A DNA stretch of 15,255 bases, taken from JANLQX01 sp043775075 (GTDB taxonomy: Bacteria > Actinomycetota > Acidimicrobiia > Acidimicrobiales > JANYDT01). The notes beneath the pieces were generated by a model. It did not search any database. It worked only from the letters and a program-made list of their open reading frames with translations, and was not told where the DNA came from. Where the stretch lies: positions 1 through 15,255 of the forward strand of contig JAYVSS010000248.1 of NCBI GenBank assembly GCA_043775075.1. The letters run 5' to 3'. The first letter of the stretch is position 1; each line of letters opens with the position of its first letter. Below are positions 12,372-15,255 of the stretch, piece after piece. The translations under genes and the position numbers were made by a program.

Positions 12372-14018
12372 ATGGCCGGCTTCGATGTCAGTCTGGTGAC
12401 CGAGCGAGCTCGGCGAACGCTCGATGGATTCACCCGTGGACAGAAGACCATGCTCGTGCTCGCCGGTCTCGGTGTGGCCGCCGGCGCCCTCGGTCTTTCT
12501 CGTTGGTCCGGCCAGCAGCAGTACTCCACGCTGTACACCAACCTCGCGCCCGCCGATGCCGCTGCAGTCACGCAAAGCCTGGATTCGCAGGGCATTAAGT
12601 ACCAGCTTGGCTCCGGCGGCGCCTCCATCATGGTGGCGAAGGATGCGGTGTATCAGACCCGGATCGATATGTCGGCCAAAGGACTGCCCACAGACGGATC
12701 ACCCGGTTACGCGCTGCTCGACAAGCAGGGACTAACCACCAGTGAATTTCGTCAGCGCGTTGATTATCAGCGCGCTTTGGAAGGAGAACTCTCCAAGACC
12801 ATTCGAGCCATTCATGGCATCGACGCCACGAGTGTGCACCTGGTTATTCCCCAAGAGGACCTCTTCAGTGGCGACGCCACGAAGCCGAGTGCGTCGGTCC
12901 TCATCAAGACGGCATCAGGCCAGCGACTCTCGGGCGGCCAGGTGCAGGCCATCGTCCACCTGGTGGCGTCGTCGGTGGAAGGGCTCGTGCCCGATGATGT
13001 GACCGTCGCCGATGCCAACGGCAACGTGCTGGCAGCGCCCGGTCAGCAGGACGGTTCTGGCGGTGCATCGGCTCGGGTGGAGCAAACATCAGCCTACGAA
13101 AACACCCTGGCCATGTCCCTGCAACAGATGGTGCAGAAGGTCACCGGCGACGGCCATGCCGTGGTCCGGGTCAAGGCTGAGCTCGAATTTGATCGCAAGT
13201 CCACGACCACCGAAACGTTCGCCGACCCCAAGACCCGCGCGGCGCTGAGCGAGAAGACGTCGAAGGAGACGTATTCCGGGGGGTCAGGTTCGACGACGGC
13301 AACAGGCGTGCTCGGTCCAAACGGAGCGCCCGCCGTTCCCAGTGCCACCGGCAGCGTGCCCTCGAATGCTTCCACGTATTTGAAAGAAGATGCGCAGTCG
13401 GATTTCGCCCTAGGCAAGGTGACGGAAAAGATTGACGGGACGCCCGGCACCGTCACCCGGCTGTCCGTTGCCGTCCTCCTGGACAAGTCGAAGCAGCTCA
13501 AGCCGGCGGACGCCGCCAGCCTTCGCAAACTCGTCTCTGCCGCCGCCGGACTTCAGCCGACTCGAGGTGACTCGCTCGAACTTGGTCAGCTGGCCTTCGA
13601 CGTTTCCGGGGCCAAAGCCGCAGCCACCCAGCTCGCCACGGTCAGTGCGGCCGAGACTAAGAAGGGGACCTTCGACCTCGTGAAGAGCGTCCTTCTCGCC
13701 CTACTGGCACTCGTGTCGCTCGTGCTCGCCTACCGCGGTGCCGTCAAGTCCAGCGCTCGGATCGTCACCCCGATTCCACTCGACAGCCTCCCTCGATCCT
13801 CGGTCATTGCGCTCCCCTCAGCGGAGTTGGCGTATCGCGCGAACGACATGGTCGGCGACGACTCCGAGGACCACGACGACATGAGGGCGATGAACGCCAG
13901 TCGGGCCGCCCTCCCGCCGACGATCGGCGCCCGACCCGACATCGCTGCAGTCATTGAGCGTCAACCTGATGATGTGGCCAATACCCTGCGCGAGTGGCTC
14001 GCCGATCGGAGGGCGTGA
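12372..14018 (+). CDS. fliF: Flagellar MS-ring protein FliF
   Basis: FliF (548 residues) builds the MS ring in the cytoplasmic membrane, the platform for rod, export gate and rotor. A first membrane helix lies at about residues 26-43 (TMLVLAGLGVAAGALGL). The ring-building motifs follow: YSTLYTNLAPADAAAVTQSL, then a YALLDKQGLTTSEFRQRVDY segment and RALEGELSKTIRAIHGIDA, then SVHLVIPQEDLF. A second membrane helix lies at about 437-453 (SVLLALLALVSLVLAYR). The C-terminal FliG-binding tail is RPDIAAVIERQPDDVANTLR. The length matches the family. The ATG has no visible Shine-Dalgarno sequence, and an AT-rich GATAAATT lies just upstream. The TGA overlaps the fliG ATG by one base. Confidence 0.97.
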   Translation: MAGFDVSLVTERARRTLDGFTRGQKTMLVLAGLGVAAGALGLSRWSGQQQYSTLYTNLAPADAAAVTQSLDSQGIKYQLGSGGASIMVAKDAVYQTRIDMSAKGLPTDGSPGYALLDKQGLTTSEFRQRVDYQRALEGELSKTIRAIHGIDATSVHLVIPQEDLFSGDATKPSASVLIKTASGQRLSGGQVQAIVHLVASSVEGLVPDDVTVADANGNVLAAPGQQDGSGGASARVEQTSAYENTLAMSLQQMVQKVTGDGHAVVRVKAELEFDRKSTTTETFADPKTRAALSEKTSKETYSGGSGSTTATGVLGPNGAPAVPSATGSVPSNASTYLKEDAQSDFALGKVTEKIDGTPGTVTRLSVAVLLDKSKQLKPADAASLRKLVSAAAGLQPTRGDSLELGQLAFDVSGAKAAATQLATVSAAETKKGTFDLVKSVLLALLALVSLVLAYRGAVKSSARIVTPIPLDSLPRSSVIALPSAELAYRANDMVGDDSEDHDDMRAMNASRAALPPTIGARPDIAAVIERQPDDVANTLREWLADRRA

Positions 14019-15025
14019 TGGCCACGCGTGAACTCGCCGGAATTCAGAAGGCGGCACTGCTGCTGCTGCAGATGAGCAAACGCGACTCGGCGCGGATCTT
14101 GAGGATGCTGTCGCAGGCCGAAGTCGCCGAGCTCACCGCGGAGATTGCCCGAATGGAACGGGTGGAAGGATCCGTGACCAACGAAGTAATCGAGGAATTC
14201 CTGAACCAGGTCACTTCTAAATCGGCGACGACATCGGGCGGTCTTCAAGTCGCCCGGTCGATGCTCGAGGATGGTCTCGGAAAAGACGAGGCGAACGACA
14301 TCATCGAGGCAGTAATGGCCTCAATGGGAAAGATTCCGTTTCAATTTCTGCGCCAGGCCGATCCCCGCCAGGTGCTCTCCTTTATTCAGGACGAGCATCC
14401 TCAGACGATCACCTTGGTGGTAGCCCATATGAGCCCGGAGCAAGCGGCGGCGGTTATGGGCGGATTGACCGAGGAACTCCAACGCGACGTGGCTACAAGG
14501 TTGGCGGTGATGGACCGCACTTCCCCCGATGTGATTGCGCAGGTCGAGCATCAGCTGGAACGGAAATTCTCCTCAGTGATGCAGCCGAACGAAATGAGTT
14601 CACTCGGCGGGGTCCAGAATCTGGTCGATATCCTGAATCGCTCTGACCGCTCCATGGAACGCTTAATCCTCGAGGGTCTAGAACATTCGAGCCCGGAATT
14701 AGCCGATGAGATCCGTCAGCGTATGTTCGTCTTCGAAGACATTGGCGGACTGGATGACAAGTCAATTCAGCTGGTACTTCGCCAGGTTGACGGCAAGGAA
14801 CTAGCGGTCGCGCTCAAAGGCATCAAGGCCGAAGTACGAGACAAAATTGGAAAGAACATGTCCGAGCGGGCTGCGCAAAACCTCAAAGAGGAAATCGACA
14901 TGCTCGGTCCCGTGCGCATCAAGGCAGTGGAGGAAGCGCAGGGGGCAATCGTGCGAGTGATTCGCGCTCTCGAAGAGGCCGGTCAGCTGGTCCTGGCGAG
15001 GGGTGCAGATGAATTCGTTGTCTGA
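14018..15025 (+). CDS. fliG: Flagellar motor switch protein FliG
   Basis: FliG (335 residues) is the rotor protein that couples the MS ring to the stator and the switch. The N-terminal domain (IQKAALLLLQMSKRDSARIL) binds FliF. The middle domain holds the diagnostic EHPQT motif at 126-130, followed by LVVAHMSPEQAAAVMGGL. The C-terminal torque domain has SDRSMERLILEGLEHSSPEL and DEIRQRMFVFEDI, then GGLDDKSIQLVLRQVDGKEL, with the charged ridge residues. The end carries MLGPVRIKAVEEAQGAIVRV. The length is typical. The ATG overlaps the fliF stop by one base (14018). The gene is complete and shows no odd features. Confidence 0.97.
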   Translation: MATRELAGIQKAALLLLQMSKRDSARILRMLSQAEVAELTAEIARMERVEGSVTNEVIEEFLNQVTSKSATTSGGLQVARSMLEDGLGKDEANDIIEAVMASMGKIPFQFLRQADPRQVLSFIQDEHPQTITLVVAHMSPEQAAAVMGGLTEELQRDVATRLAVMDRTSPDVIAQVEHQLERKFSSVMQPNEMSSLGGVQNLVDILNRSDRSMERLILEGLEHSSPELADEIRQRMFVFEDIGGLDDKSIQLVLRQVDGKELAVALKGIKAEVRDKIGKNMSERAAQNLKEEIDMLGPVRIKAVEEAQGAIVRVIRALEEAGQLVLARGADEFVV

Positions 15026-15255
15026 TCGTTCGGCACGTGCGCTCACCGTTGTGCGTCCGGTTCGCTGGTCAGCCGAAGGAAGCGGCGGATCGTCGCCCGT
15101 ACACATAAGCGCACCTACATCAGGCTTCTCTCGCCACCGCTTCGACGACGAGCTTCGCGACGGCGGCTTCTTGGCCGATGCTGCCGCCCACGCTGATCGG
15201 GCCGCCTGGTCGGCCGGCTACGAAGCCGGAATGGAAGAAGGAATTGCTTGTGGTC
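15009..15255 (+). CDS. fliH: FliH-like flagellar export protein, start only
   Basis: The first 82 residues of a protein are present before the window ends. It begins MNSLSDRSARALTVVRPVRW, inside the end of fliG (17-base overlap, +1 frame). The later part reads ADAAAHADRAAWSAGYEAGM and EEGIACG, with the repeated Gly-x-x-x-Gly (A-G-Y-E-A-G-M-E-E-G) pattern typical of FliH, the regulator of the export ATPase FliI. The N-terminal region is not conserved and does not help. Position after fliG is where fliH is expected. The function is judged from these two points; the gene is partial. Confidence 0.75.
   Translation, partial: MNSLSDRSARALTVVRPVRWSAEGSGGSSPVHISAPTSGFSRHRFDDELRDGGFLADAAAHADRAAWSAGYEAGMEEGIACG

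Overview
The window is a bacterial flagellar gene cluster, all on the + strand, interrupted by a block of toxin-antitoxin genes. The DNA looks GC-rich by eye. The flagellar proteins, the tight 4-base start/stop overlaps and the likely leaderless antitoxin mRNAs suggest a motile actinobacterium, possibly of the Acidimicrobiia type. That placement is an inference from style, because no rRNA or other phylogenetic marker is present.

Region 1 (about 242-7682) is the late, filament end of the pathway: flgN-like chaperone, flgK and flgL (hook-filament junction), fliW and csrA (post-transcriptional control of flagellin), fliC (flagellin), fliD (cap), fliS (flagellin chaperone) and a 95-residue helical protein I do not recognise. 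A hairpin with GGA in its hexaloop covers the fliC ribosome binding site. Next to fliW and csrA, this points to the FliW-CsrA-flagellin homeostasis circuit, in which CsrA blocks flagellin translation and FliW, freed when flagellin is exported, titrates CsrA.

Region 2 (about 7683-11140) is an accessory island. It holds an intact mazEF-type module with a perfect palindromic operator, a vapBC module whose toxin gene carries one frameshift, a stretch of about 670 bases without a recognisable gene, the internally deleted remnant of a DUF4143-type ATPase gene, and a second, intact vapBC module. All three antitoxin genes have a -10-like hexamer 6 bases before the ATG, consistent with leaderless transcripts.

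Region 3 (about 11148-15255) is the start of the early basal-body operon: flgB, flgC (proximal rod), fliE (rod/MS-ring junction), fliF (MS ring), fliG (rotor/switch) and the start of fliH (export ATPase regulator), with overlapping or nearly abutting genes. A 16-base perfect palindrome and a sigma-28-like promoter candidate lie upstream of flgB. The promoter candidate shares the nonamer GACGATCGG with the region upstream of fliC.

The most interesting signals are the RNA-level regulatory structures around fliC, fliD, fliS and csrA, the decayed toxin island splitting the flagellar locus, and the shared promoter-like motif. No tRNA, rRNA, CRISPR array or insertion-sequence transposase was seen.
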